64,000 nt of DNA from Saprospiraceae bacterium (GTDB taxonomy: Bacteria > Bacteroidota > Bacteroidia > Chitinophagales > Saprospiraceae). The DNA lies in assembly GCA_020628095.1 (NCBI GenBank), contig JAHDFP010000005.1, positions 62,001 through 126,000 on the forward strand. The letters run 5' to 3'. Both the position numbers and the translations under genes were made by a program. Below are positions 8,905 to 17,973 of this stretch, piece after piece; position 1 is the first letter of the stretch, and every line of letters starts with the position of its first letter. Below the pieces are notes generated by a model, which was given only the letters and a program-made list of their open reading frames with translations, was not told the origin of the DNA and made no database searches.

Positions 8905-9615
8905 GTGATAGATACCAAAAAAATACTTGTCGTGATTCCCGCTAGGGGTGGGTCTAAGGGCGTGCCACGTAAAAATATCAAAACGCTAAATCAGATTCCC
9001 CTTATTCATTATTCTATTAGATTGGCGAGAACACATTTTTCTGACGATCAGATTTGTGTAACCACGGATGATAAGGATATTATAGAGGCCTGCGAACTTA
9101 TAGATTATAAGCCCCAGTTTGTAAGACCAGATCATTTGGCAGCTGATACGTCAGGTATGCGCGATGTCATATTACACGCAATAGAAGAATATCAAAATGA
9201 AGAAAAGAAATATGAGGGCTTGTTATTATTACAGCCCACATCACCATTACGCCTGCAATCTCAGATGAATGGTTTTCTTTCTCATATCGATGATGACATG
9301 GATATGCTTATATCAGTAAATAAGAGTAAGGTCAATCCCTATTTTAATTTATATACGGAGAACGAATCGGGCTATATACAGAAATGTATGCAAGGTAATT
9401 TTCAGTATCGTCAGGCCTTACCTGATTACTGGCAAATTAATGGTGCATTCTACTACTTCAAGATAGAGGCACTGTATAGAGAAAGTATCTCATCACTCAA
9501 AAAAGTGAAAAAATATGTCATGAGCGAAATTAACTCCGTTGACATAGATTCGCCATTGGATTTTTTCATTTGTGATAAATTATTGGCAGAAGGTAAGGTC
9601 GAGTTAGATTACTAA
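8905..9615 (+). CDS. neuA: CMP-nonulosonic acid cytidylyltransferase, NeuA/LegF type
   Basis: Activates a free nonulosonic acid with CTP to give the CMP-sugar donor. The 236-residue protein starts with GTG and has the diagnostic IPARGGSKGVPRKNIK loop near the N-terminus (about 11-26), then LLLLQPTSPLR at about 110-120, and ends in the VDIDSPLDF motif common to NeuA proteins. Only the catalytic nucleotidyltransferase domain is present; the SGNH hydrolase domain of bifunctional NeuA enzymes is absent. It closes the nonulosonate group that begins at about 3348. Product type (Neu5Ac, legionaminate or similar) depends on the sugar supplied. Confidence 0.9.
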   Translation: MIDTKKILVVIPARGGSKGVPRKNIKTLNQIPLIHYSIRLARTHFSDDQICVTTDDKDIIEACELIDYKPQFVRPDHLAADTSGMRDVILHAIEEYQNEEKKYEGLLLLQPTSPLRLQSQMNGFLSHIDDDMDMLISVNKSKVNPYFNLYTENESGYIQKCMQGNFQYRQALPDYWQINGAFYYFKIEALYRESISSLKKVKKYVMSEINSVDIDSPLDFFICDKLLAEGKVELDY

Positions 9616-9646
9616 TCTCTGCTTCATTTTAGTGTTGAATATATAA

Positions 9647-11086
9647 ATGCTATTTAATTCCATAGAATTTTTAATTTTCTTCTGCATAGTCTTTGTGGTC
9701 TATTGGTTTGCCCTAAAGAAGAGCTATACCAAGCAGAACATATTCATATTAGTCGCAAGTTATATTTTCTATGGATGGTGGGATTGGCGTTTTCTATTTC
9801 TTATCTCGTTAAGTACGGTTACAGATTATACCATTGGCATATTCATGTCACAAAGCACTACTCAGAAATCGAAAAAAAGATTTCTTTGGTTGAGCCTGAT
9901 GGTTAATCTAGGTCTGCTTGCAATATTCAAGTATTATAACTTTTTCGTTGACAATTTTGTAGAGGCATTTGGATTATTGGGGATCGAGCTTAATGCAAGA
10001 ACACTTAGTATCATATTGCCTGTAGGGATTAGTTTTTATACATTCCAGACACTCAGTTATACGATAGATATATATAGAGGAAGAATAGAACCGACTAAGA
10101 ATTTTATAGCTTTTGCCACTTTCATTAGTTTCTTTCCTCAGCTTGTGGCAGGACCTATTGAGAGAGCCACTAATCTATTGCCCCAGTTTCTCAAAGAAAG
10201 AAACTTTACCACTAATAACGCCATAGATGGATTGAGGCAAATCATCTGGGGACTTTTTAAGAAAGTTGTTATCGCGGATAATTGTGGTGTATTCGTTGAT
10301 GATATATTTACTAATTATGCGGACTATAGTGGTGGTGTCGTATTCCTAGGAGCCATACTATTTGCTTTTCAGTTATACGGTGATTTTTCTGGTTATTCGG
10401 ATATAGCGATAGGCGTGGCAAGAATACTCGGATTCAATCTTTTGCAAAACTTTAAGTTTCCGTACTTCACAAGTAATATGTCTGATTTTTGGGGTCGATG
10501 GCATATATCACTTTCGACCTGGACTAACGACTATATCTTTCTTCCACTTAATACTGCACTTTCTAAAGTGTCTAAGAAATCCATTTATACCAGTCTTATA
10601 ATTACCTTTCTGATATTAGGTCTGTGGCATGGTGCTAACTGGACGTATGTCGTCTTTGGATTGATACATGGTTTGACTGTGGCGTTTGAGTTTTTGACCA
10701 GGAAGCAACGTAACATTTCCAAGAAAAAATATAGCAAGATATTCTCTTTAGGCGGTTGGGCAATAACCATGTTTATATGGTTGCTGAGTTTGATATTTTT
10801 CAGAGCACTTAGTGTGGATCATGCATGGGGCATTATCTCGTCAGTACAGTTGAGTAACTTATTTGACTTTAGTAGTTTTTCATTTAGTACTGACTTGATT
10901 ATAGTTTTAGTATTTATAGCCCTTTTGCTTGCGGTGGAATGGAAAAGCAGATTTTATGAGCATACTCTGGAGAAGTTAGAGCTGAGACTAGGACCTATTC
11001 CCAGGCGATTGACTTATTATTTTCTTGTCTTTGTGATATTAGGATTTAAGGGTAGCGAACAGAACTTTATTTACTTCCAGTTTTAG
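9647..11086 (+). CDS. MBOAT family O-acyltransferase (first copy)
   Basis: A 479-residue multi-pass membrane protein of the AlgI/DltB-like MBOAT family. Recognisable blocks are NIFILVASYIFYGWWDWRF at the N-terminus, LPVGISFYTFQTLSY, FFPQLVAGPIERA, LYGDFSGYSDIAIG and the catalytic histidine in LWHGANWT (His328). It should carry acyl groups across the inner membrane onto a glycan. The paralogue at 36549 keeps the common YIPLGGSR segment just before the catalytic region, whereas this copy has FLPLNTALS instead, a visible divergence. The SGNH partner gene begins immediately after its stop. Transfer of acetyl from acetyl-CoA is the default expectation. Confidence 0.9.
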   Translation: MLFNSIEFLIFFCIVFVVYWFALKKSYTKQNIFILVASYIFYGWWDWRFLFLISLSTVTDYTIGIFMSQSTTQKSKKRFLWLSLMVNLGLLAIFKYYNFFVDNFVEAFGLLGIELNARTLSIILPVGISFYTFQTLSYTIDIYRGRIEPTKNFIAFATFISFFPQLVAGPIERATNLLPQFLKERNFTTNNAIDGLRQIIWGLFKKVVIADNCGVFVDDIFTNYADYSGGVVFLGAILFAFQLYGDFSGYSDIAIGVARILGFNLLQNFKFPYFTSNMSDFWGRWHISLSTWTNDYIFLPLNTALSKVSKKSIYTSLIITFLILGLWHGANWTYVVFGLIHGLTVAFEFLTRKQRNISKKKYSKIFSLGGWAITMFIWLLSLIFFRALSVDHAWGIISSVQLSNLFDFSSFSFSTDLIIVLVFIALLLAVEWKSRFYEHTLEKLELRLGPIPRRLTYYFLVFVILGFKGSEQNFIYFQF

Positions 11087-12004
11087 ATGAAAGAATTTAT
11101 TTATAAGGGCATATCTTTTGTGTTTCCTATTCCATTTTTGGCTTTGGCAGCCTATTTTGTTTTTCCATTTATTCTTGGTGTTTTAAATGGTCCGTCAACA
11201 AAGTTTCAAATAGAAAAGTCTTTCGACTATTTAGAAAGTAAAGATGTTGATTTGCTGATTCTTGGTAATAGTAGAGTATATCGAGGAATCAATCCATCTA
11301 TTATACAAGAGAAGGCCTTTAATTTTGCACATGATAATGACACTTATAATCAGCTTTATTATAAGTTAGTCCATGCCTTGAAAGTGCATCCTGATATGAA
11401 AGAGGTGGTATTAGGTGTTGATTATTTCCAGTTTAGTTTTTTGGCTAAATCTAGAAATTACGCCTATGCCGATGTATTGCCAAAAGAGTATCTCAAAGAT
11501 TACAACGAATCTCAACTTAAGAACAAGTTGTTGCATGTATACAAGACAATTTATCCAGCATACTTCGTCAATAAGCTAAAGCACTCTAACTATAAACATG
11601 CAGTACCTTTTTATAAAGAAAATGGTCAATTCATCAAACCTGGAAAATCGTCTCCTGATGATATGACGGAGAGAGATTTTAACCGTCTTGAGATCCAGAT
11701 AAAGTATTTTGGTTTGATAGTAGATTTATGCAAAGAGAATGATCTTACCTTGTATTTGGTGATGCCTCCGCTCAGAGATAATGAGCTGACAAACTATACC
11801 GAAGAAGAGATAAAAGACTTTAAAAGTTTTATAGGTTCTTATACAACTGATGATAAAGTTCACTATTTGGACTTTTCGGTCAGACATGATTTTGATTTAA
11901 ACGATTTTACAGACCTTTCGCACCTCAATGAGTCAGGAGCAGATGCTTTCTCCACTATGCTGAGGGATGATATTATTCAACTTCGTAACAGTTATAACAA
12001 GTAA
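11087..12004 (+). CDS. SGNH-like membrane-anchored partner of the first MBOAT
   Basis: A 305-residue protein with an N-terminal membrane segment (about residues 8-32) and a periplasmic SGNH-like domain. Block I appears as LILGNSRVYRGI at about 57-68, with the serine in GNSR, and the C-terminal D..H appears as DLSHLNESGA at about 274-283. Proteins of this type (DltD, AlgJ/AlgX-like, WssI-like) work with an MBOAT protein and complete acyl transfer to the polysaccharide outside the membrane. The ATG follows the MBOAT stop with no spacing, so the two are expressed together. The exact acyl group and sugar are unknown. Confidence 0.75.
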   Translation: MKEFIYKGISFVFPIPFLALAAYFVFPFILGVLNGPSTKFQIEKSFDYLESKDVDLLILGNSRVYRGINPSIIQEKAFNFAHDNDTYNQLYYKLVHALKVHPDMKEVVLGVDYFQFSFLAKSRNYAYADVLPKEYLKDYNESQLKNKLLHVYKTIYPAYFVNKLKHSNYKHAVPFYKENGQFIKPGKSSPDDMTERDFNRLEIQIKYFGLIVDLCKENDLTLYLVMPPLRDNELTNYTEEEIKDFKSFIGSYTTDDKVHYLDFSVRHDFDLNDFTDLSHLNESGADAFSTMLRDDIIQLRNSYNK

Positions 12005-12009
12005 GAAGT

Positions 12010-13902
12010 ATGTGCGGATACGTAGGATACGTAGGACCCAATGCCTCTGATAAGAGAGAAGATATCTCACTAATGAGATCACTCATAAATCATAGAGGCC
12101 CTAATGCGAATACCATTAACACACATCAGGATGTAATCATTGGATTTAACCGATTAGCCATTAATGACCTTAGTGCTAATGGTAATCAGCCGTTTACTGT
12201 GGATAATACGACGGTATATTGCAACGGCGAAATCTATAATCATAAAGAACTAAGAGAAAAGTATGATCTGACGGAGCTATGCCGATCGACCTCAGATGTG
12301 GAGATAGTGCCACATCTATATAACAGATTTGGTCTGGATTGTCTGAGTCTTTTTAATGGCATGTTCGCTCTCTGTATAATAGATCATGATAAGGATACGA
12401 CCTACTTAGCATTGGATAGATTTGCTCAAAAGCCTATGTATCTCAGCAAGAGAAAGAATGGCTATTATTTCGCTTCAGAGTTAAAATGTTTCATGCTGGG
12501 TCTGGAGGATGCAGAGATAGATAGAGACGCTCTTAACATTGGTTTTTTCCTTGGGATGTTTGCACATAACATGACGCCTATAAAGGGAGTGGAGAGACTC
12601 GCTCCAGCTGAGCTGGTTGCTATCAAAGATGGCGAAATTACTAGAAAGGTATGGTATCAATGTCGTCCAAATTATCATATTGATAAGTTAGATAATATAG
12701 AGCTGGAGAGAGAATATTATAAGCTCTTTGACGATGCTGTCAGACTAAGGATGGAAGCGGATGTGGAGGCTGGCGTATTTCTGAGTGGCGGGTTAGACTC
12801 TTCATCCATTACGGAGTCAGCACAAAGACAATATCCTAAAAAGGTCCATTCTTTCACTGGGATAGTGGACGGCAAGAGTTGGAGTACGGACAATGTCAAT
12901 TCTATAAAATTTGCAAAAGAGTATAACATATATAGGCATGAGGTACCTATTAATACGACTACTTATGATGACCTTATAGTCAAGACATGTTATAATAATG
13001 ATGAGATTCCTTTCGAGTCTTGTCAGCTCAATTTTATGGCTATTGCAGAGGAGGCGCAAAAATATGTGACCATACTTCTTGACGGTACGGGAGGAGACGA
13101 ACTTTTTCTTGGCTATCCTTGGCATAAGTTGGTATACTCTAAGCCACGATGGGCGCGAGATGTTTTTCCATTCTTAGGAGTCAATTTTTTCAAGAGATTA
13201 AGCAAGACTAATTATAGGACTCTGATAAGGGGACTGATGCTTTCTGATGTAAGAAAGTTTATTTTCTTTTTCCGCGCTTATGTGAATATTGATATGATGA
13301 ATCTCTCTCCTCATTTTAAGAGTGAGATTTTGTTTGAGTTGTTGGATGATTTTATTCCTAAGTATAAGGGACATTTCAATAATACATCTAGCGTCAATCA
13401 CCTTTCGTACCTCGAAAATAGTACCACGAGGATGTTGCAATACTTTATGGGTGACCGATCGTCTATGGCATATTCTATTGAGAATAGGTCTCCATTCTCG
13501 GATTACCGTATTTGGGAATTTGCTATGGGAATAGATGAGAAAAGAAAACTTAAGACGGGTACTAAAACATTGATGAGAGAGATATCTTCTAAGTTACCAG
13601 ACTACATCAGAAATGCAGAGAAAGATGGATTCAGTACGCCGATATTTCAATGGTTTATAAAGGATGCAGACTTTCTTAATTCTAAATTGAAATTAGTGTC
13701 TCAATACAGGGAAATGCTAGATCACTATCTAGGTCACGAGCTGGTGAAAGCAATATTAGACAAATGGATTAGTAAGAGTAATCTAGTCTGGATGGATGGA
13801 ATTAATCTGCACATGCTGGTATCGTTTGTAGTTTGGTATAAAATATTCTTTGAAGAGAAACGACCAATAACCGACCGGGTTTCATTTAGTGATTTTGTAT
13901 AA
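12010..13902 (+). CDS. asnB: Asparagine synthetase (glutamine-hydrolysing)-like amidotransferase
   Basis: A 630-residue AsnB-type protein. The catalytic Cys2 is exposed after Met removal (MCGYVGYVG), and the class II glutamine amidotransferase domain (about 1-200) includes RGPNAN, LAINDLS and NGEIYNH. The synthetase domain follows with the ATP pyrophosphatase loop SGGLDSSS at about 258-265 and GTGGDELFLGY. In polysaccharide loci such proteins (for example WbpS-type) amidate the carboxyl of a hexuronic acid instead of making free asparagine. Given the diacetamido-uronic acid genes later in the run, an amidated uronic acid is a reasonable inference. It lies 5 bp after the SGNH gene. Confidence 0.85.
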   Translation: MCGYVGYVGPNASDKREDISLMRSLINHRGPNANTINTHQDVIIGFNRLAINDLSANGNQPFTVDNTTVYCNGEIYNHKELREKYDLTELCRSTSDVEIVPHLYNRFGLDCLSLFNGMFALCIIDHDKDTTYLALDRFAQKPMYLSKRKNGYYFASELKCFMLGLEDAEIDRDALNIGFFLGMFAHNMTPIKGVERLAPAELVAIKDGEITRKVWYQCRPNYHIDKLDNIELEREYYKLFDDAVRLRMEADVEAGVFLSGGLDSSSITESAQRQYPKKVHSFTGIVDGKSWSTDNVNSIKFAKEYNIYRHEVPINTTTYDDLIVKTCYNNDEIPFESCQLNFMAIAEEAQKYVTILLDGTGGDELFLGYPWHKLVYSKPRWARDVFPFLGVNFFKRLSKTNYRTLIRGLMLSDVRKFIFFFRAYVNIDMMNLSPHFKSEILFELLDDFIPKYKGHFNNTSSVNHLSYLENSTTRMLQYFMGDRSSMAYSIENRSPFSDYRIWEFAMGIDEKRKLKTGTKTLMREISSKLPDYIRNAEKDGFSTPIFQWFIKDADFLNSKLKLVSQYREMLDHYLGHELVKAILDKWISKSNLVWMDGINLHMLVSFVVWYKIFFEEKRPITDRVSFSDFV

Positions 13903-13941
13903 GAGATTTGTTTCTATTGTTTCATATCTAAAAATTAAATC

Positions 13942-14514
13942 ATGAGATTACTGATTATCATTTTTGGCTTATGCGCTTTTACTCTTGGATGTAAAGGTGA
14001 TAAAACCGAGGTAACTACACCCACAGCTGAGTCCAATGCAGAAGAAAAGATAGAGACGGTTGCCAAAACAGAACCTACCAACAAATCCACGAATGAGATG
14101 GCATCTAAGCCGCTTACTGGCTCATTAAGTAATCAATACATCCAACTAAAACAAGAGCTAAAGAATGTGGATCAGAAGATGAAAGAAGCGCTAGAGCAAA
14201 GAAAGACTATCAGTAAGCGCCGAGGTGATGTTACCAAACAGTTTTCTGATAAGACAAAGTCTGTCCCAGAAAAACAAAGTTGGGCTGACTCTATGAATCA
14301 TTACAAAGCAAAGTATCAAGAAAACGTAGACATGTATAAGTCTCTTAATACTAAGAAAAAAGAACTGCTCACTAGTATATCAGAAAAGCGCAAGGGCATC
14401 CAGGCGGAAATAAAAGTACTTACAGAGAAAATAGGAGAGACTAAAGACGCTAATCTCAGGAAGACGGTTATTGATGAGCGATTAGAACTTATTAATGTAC
14501 TCAAGGCAAGGTAG
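13942..14514 (+). CDS. Predicted coiled-coil lipoprotein of unknown function
   Basis: A 190-residue exported protein. The N-terminus has a type II signal peptide with the lipobox FTLGC (cysteine at about residue 17), followed by a Thr/Glu-rich linker to about residue 60 and then a long charged, heptad-like helix (LKQELKNVDQKMKEALEQR and onwards) to the C-terminus. It has no recognisable enzyme motif. It would be anchored to a membrane facing the periplasm. Its presence between an amidotransferase and an aldolase gene is odd; a second exported coiled-coil protein occurs at 18970. No function is proposed beyond a possible envelope spacer or scaffold. Confidence 0.75.
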   Translation: MRLLIIIFGLCAFTLGCKGDKTEVTTPTAESNAEEKIETVAKTEPTNKSTNEMASKPLTGSLSNQYIQLKQELKNVDQKMKEALEQRKTISKRRGDVTKQFSDKTKSVPEKQSWADSMNHYKAKYQENVDMYKSLNTKKKELLTSISEKRKGIQAEIKVLTEKIGETKDANLRKTVIDERLELINVLKAR

Positions 14515-14548
14515 TCACCACCTTGGGGTATAAAGTATTATTTGATTT

Positions 14549-15289
14549 ATGACTAAGACTAATTTTGGAAGTTGGGTAACACTTAATCATATCTCTATAG
14601 TGGAGATAATGGCAGATGCTGGATTTGATTGGTTATGTGTGGATATGGAGCATTCCGTAATTGATTACAAAGATGCGCAGCAGTTGATAGCCAGTATACA
14701 AGGTAAAGGACTCAAGGCTTATGTACGTGTAGGCGAAAACAATATGCGCATTATCAAAAGAGTGCTAGATGCAGGAGCTGACGGCATCATAGTGCCGAAT
14801 GTAAAAAACAAAGAGGAAGCTCAGAAAGCCGTCGAAGCGGTAAAATATCCTCCCATGGGTAAGCGGGGTGTTGGATTGGCAAGGGCTCAGGCTTATGGAT
14901 ATAATTTTGAAAATTATAGGGAAGGAAAAGCCAAGGACATTCCGGTCATAGTCCAAATAGAACATATCAATGCGATAAATGAGCTAGAGGATATTATTAT
15001 GACAGAAGGTGTTGATGGTACGTTCATAGGCCCTTATGATCTTTCTGGATCTATGGGAAAGCCTGGTCAGTATCATGACGCAGACGTCAAAGAGGCTTTA
15101 GAACGATATGAAAAAATAGCAAAGCAATTCGATAAGTTGATTGGCTTTCATGTTGTCCAACCAGATTATAATTTGGTATTAGATAAGATTAATAAGGGTT
15201 ATGATTTTATAGCTTTTGGTTTAGATACATTGTTTTTAGGATCTAAATGTCGAGAGCAACTTACTTTACTGAAAGAAAGCTTAACATGA
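14549..15289 (+). CDS. HpcH/HpaI family aldolase
   Basis: A 246-residue protein of the HpcH/HpaI aldolase/citrate lyase superfamily. The catalytic-site blocks are visible: FDWLCVDMEHSVID near residue 28, the arginine in AYVRVGEN, DGIIVPNVKNKEEA, then PVIVQIEH with the metal-binding glutamate and DGTFIGPYDLSGSMG. Family members reversibly add pyruvate (or an oxaloacetate-like acid) to an aldehyde to form 2-keto-4-hydroxy acids. Next to a KdsB-like CMP-sugar synthetase it may make a keto-deoxy sugar acid by pyruvate addition, instead of the PEP-dependent route of Kdo. That role is inference. It overlaps the next gene by an ATGA. Confidence 0.88.
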   Translation: MTKTNFGSWVTLNHISIVEIMADAGFDWLCVDMEHSVIDYKDAQQLIASIQGKGLKAYVRVGENNMRIIKRVLDAGADGIIVPNVKNKEEAQKAVEAVKYPPMGKRGVGLARAQAYGYNFENYREGKAKDIPVIVQIEHINAINELEDIIMTEGVDGTFIGPYDLSGSMGKPGQYHDADVKEALERYEKIAKQFDKLIGFHVVQPDYNLVLDKINKGYDFIAFGLDTLFLGSKCREQLTLLKESLT

Positions 15290-16053
15290 GAATAATAGGA
15301 ATTATACCCGCAAGAATGGCTTCGTCAAGATTCCCAGGCAAACCAATGGCTGATATACTTGGGATGCCGATGATAGGACATTGTCTTAAGCGATGTAAGT
15401 TATCGGATAAGCTGGATGAGGTCTATGTGGCAACCTGTGACAAGATCATATACGATTATATAGAAAGTATAGGTGGTAAAGCCGTCATGACAAAAGATAC
15501 ACACGAGCGTGCATCAGATAGAACCGCAGAGGCATTGCTCAAAATAGAAGAAGCCTCAGGAGAAAAACAGGACATTGTCGTGATGATACAAGGAGACGAA
15601 CCTATGATAACTCCTCGGATGATAGATGCCGCAGTACAACCCGTGCTGGATCACGAAGAGGTTAAAATCACTAATCTGATGGCATATATGGAGTCTCGTG
15701 AAGAGCACGAAGATCCTAATGAAGTAAAAGTAGTTGTCGATAAAAATCATTTTGCCTTATACTTCTCCAGGGAGCCTATTCCATCTCGTAAGAAAGGTGT
15801 AGATGACATTCCCATGCTCAAGCAGATATGCATTATACCATTTGAAAGAGATTTCTTACTGGAGTACAATGAGATGGAGCAGACCCAGCTAGAGATAATA
15901 GAATCTGTGGATATGATGCGACTACTGGAAAACGGAATTCCAGTCAAGATGGTTATGGTAGATGATAACACCTACGCTGTAGATAATCAGGCTGATCTAG
16001 ATAATGTTGTGAAAAGGATGAGTAATGACCCATTGCTAAAAGAATATATGTGA
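15286..16053 (+). CDS. KdsB-like CMP-keto-deoxy-sugar synthetase (first copy)
   Basis: A 255-residue protein of the 3-deoxy-manno-octulosonate cytidylyltransferase family: IIPARMASSRFPGKPMADI at residues 6-24, YVATCDKII, MIQGDEPMI at about 99-107 and SREPIPSRKK. The frame opens at an ATG at 15247 inside the aldolase gene, but the ATG at 15286 sits in an ATGA overlap with the aldolase stop and places the IPAR motif at the normal distance, so it is preferred. The motif carries MASSRFPGKP rather than the LaSTRLPGKP of true KdsB, which suggests another keto-deoxy sugar acid as substrate. A paralogue lies at 23370. Confidence 0.82.
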   Translation: MRIIGIIPARMASSRFPGKPMADILGMPMIGHCLKRCKLSDKLDEVYVATCDKIIYDYIESIGGKAVMTKDTHERASDRTAEALLKIEEASGEKQDIVVMIQGDEPMITPRMIDAAVQPVLDHEEVKITNLMAYMESREEHEDPNEVKVVVDKNHFALYFSREPIPSRKKGVDDIPMLKQICIIPFERDFLLEYNEMEQTQLEIIESVDMMRLLENGIPVKMVMVDDNTYAVDNQADLDNVVKRMSNDPLLKEYM

Positions 16054-16054
16054 T

Positions 16055-16978
16055 ATGCCGAAAGTAGCTGTAACAAGTCCATCATTCTCAAAGCATCCCA
16101 TATTGAGAAAAGAGATCACGGAATTATTCCCTGATGTCAAACTAAACAATGATGGCATAAGATACAAAGGGGATGCCTTGTTAGATTACATTAAGGATCA
16201 AGAGGCATTAGTGCTTGGACTAGAACTAATCACTAATGATGTGCTTAATCAATGCCCAGATCTCAAAATAATAGCGAAGTATGGTGTCGGTCTCAATAAT
16301 TTAGATTTGGAAGCCTGTAAAAACCATAATGTAGAAATTGGTTGGACTGGTGGAGTCAATAAGTTGTCTGTGGCCGAGATGACTCTGGGTTATATGTTGA
16401 TGATAAGTCGTAATCTATATACTACCTCCAATGAATTGAAATCTGGAACTTGGAATAAGTCTGGCGGATTTCAATTAACAGGCAAAAGGGTAGGTGTCAT
16501 TGGAGTAGGACACATCGGTAAAGAGGTTATCAGACTATTGAAACCATTTGGTTGCGAAATATGGGTCAATGACATTATAGACCAAAAAGAATATTACGAA
16601 AGTGTCGGTGCAATAGAAAAAACAAAAGAAGAAATCTATTGCCACTGTAATATTATTACCGTGCATACGCCATACAACGATGGTACGCATCACATGATTA
16701 ATAAGGAGAATATAGATATGATGGATAGTTCTACAGTTATTATTAATTCTGCCAGAGGTGGCATTATTAACGAACAAGACTTAAAAGAAGCCTTACTATC
16801 TGGTAAGATACACGCAGCGGCTATAGACGCCTACGAGGAAGAACCCCCTACGGATACATCTTTAATCCAAATTCCTAACCTCATTACTACCCCTCATATA
16901 GGCGGTAATGCCAAAGAAGCCGTCTTAGCCATGGGTAGAAGTGCTATTGGTCATCTTAAAAGGTATTACAATCTATGA
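16055..16978 (+). CDS. D-2-hydroxyacid dehydrogenase (phosphoglycerate dehydrogenase-like)
   Basis: A 307-residue NAD-dependent D-isomer-specific 2-hydroxyacid dehydrogenase. The cofactor loop is VGVIGVGHIGKEVI at about 149-162. The catalytic triad is visible as Arg in NSARGGIINEQ, Glu in DAYEEEPP and His in TTPHIGGNAKEA. There is no regulatory ACT domain, unlike many SerA proteins, so serine biosynthesis is less likely. It starts one base after the KdsB-like gene and overlaps the FkbM gene by ATGA. It may oxidise or reduce an alpha-hydroxy/keto acid intermediate of the sugar made by the aldolase pathway; the substrate is not known. Confidence 0.85.
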   Translation: MPKVAVTSPSFSKHPILRKEITELFPDVKLNNDGIRYKGDALLDYIKDQEALVLGLELITNDVLNQCPDLKIIAKYGVGLNNLDLEACKNHNVEIGWTGGVNKLSVAEMTLGYMLMISRNLYTTSNELKSGTWNKSGGFQLTGKRVGVIGVGHIGKEVIRLLKPFGCEIWVNDIIDQKEYYESVGAIEKTKEEIYCHCNIITVHTPYNDGTHHMINKENIDMMDSSTVIINSARGGIINEQDLKEALLSGKIHAAAIDAYEEEPPTDTSLIQIPNLITTPHIGGNAKEAVLAMGRSAIGHLKRYYNL

Positions 16979-17943
16979 GTATGAGACTTGATAAATTTTT
17001 AGGAGATCATAAGGTGGTTATTATTGATGTCGGCGCGGCAGGTGGTGTACATGAGCGTTTTGACATATTCGAGAATAATCTGACCACCTTATTATTCGAA
17101 CCCAGAGAAGAGGCATACAATAACTTGCCAGACGAAAACGGAGTTATAAAGTTCAATTATGGTTTGGATGAACATGAAGGTGAAAGAACCTTGAACCTTA
17201 CCAATAAATTGTGGTGCAGTTCAATTTTGAAACCTAAATATGACTTTTTAGAAAGGTTTCCTTATGTCGAAAGATACAATATAGATTCTAAGGTCAACAT
17301 GGCGGTCAAACCTTTAGATTCCATCAGAGGTAGTGTGGAATATTTTGATTTTCTCAAAATAGATACACAAGGAACCACTTTTCCAATTATAAAGGGAGGG
17401 GTGAAAGTTTTGGAATCCTTATTTGCTATAGAAGTCGAGACGGAATTTAATGCGATTTATGAGGGGCAGATACTTTTTCATGAGGTAGATCGCTTTTTGA
17501 GGGTCTTTGATTTTGAGTTATTCGATATGCAAAGATATTTCTGGTGCCGAAATACGCTTCCGGCTTACCAAAAAACAAGAGGTCAGATCATATTCGCTAA
17601 TGTGGTTTACTTTAAGACGAGAGAAGCATTGGCAAAAATGTTAGGCGCCATTACCAATAGTGTGGAAAGAAAAAATAGAGCCAAGAGTTTGTTTTCACTA
17701 CTTCTGGCGTATAGACAATATGATTATTTGTTAGAGCTCGTGGATTTCTTTAAAGAGCAAGATCTAGTTAGTTTTTCTAAGGAAGAGCTACGCATAGTGA
17801 ATGGTTATATTAATGATGGGCAAGAGTCTTCTGTGCCTGATTTTAGAGGAAAAAGGTATATATACAGAATCTTGAAATCTATTACGGATTGGGTGCATAT
17901 ATTCCGTCCACGAAAGTGGTTCTGGGTGGATAATGATTTGTAG
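16975..17943 (+). CDS. FkbM family SAM-dependent methyltransferase
   Basis: A 322-residue protein. The N-terminal half carries a class I SAM-binding region starting VVIIDVGAAGGVHERFDIF at about 14-32, the acidic FEPREEAY strand end and, further on, FDFLKIDTQGTTFPIIKGG, which is the typical FkbM-family block. The C-terminal third (after about residue 215) is an extension without a motif I recognise. FkbM enzymes O-methylate sugars or polyketides, so this one probably caps or decorates the glycan. The start overlaps the previous stop by ATGA. The acceptor is unknown. Confidence 0.82.
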   Translation: MSMRLDKFLGDHKVVIIDVGAAGGVHERFDIFENNLTTLLFEPREEAYNNLPDENGVIKFNYGLDEHEGERTLNLTNKLWCSSILKPKYDFLERFPYVERYNIDSKVNMAVKPLDSIRGSVEYFDFLKIDTQGTTFPIIKGGVKVLESLFAIEVETEFNAIYEGQILFHEVDRFLRVFDFELFDMQRYFWCRNTLPAYQKTRGQIIFANVVYFKTREALAKMLGAITNSVERKNRAKSLFSLLLAYRQYDYLLELVDFFKEQDLVSFSKEELRIVNGYINDGQESSVPDFRGKRYIYRILKSITDWVHIFRPRKWFWVDNDL

Positions 17944-17973
17944 TATTAATATGAGAAGTCAATATTGATAAGA

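Noticed and set aside
14515-14548. TATTATTTG before the aldolase gene as a promoter
   Set aside because: It has an extra base compared with TAnnTTTG and no TTG at a suitable distance; the genes are also only 34 bp apart.
15247-15285. Upstream ATG start for the first KdsB-like gene
   Set aside because: It would overlap the aldolase by 43 bases and add 13 unusual residues; the ATG at 15286 forms an ATGA overlap.
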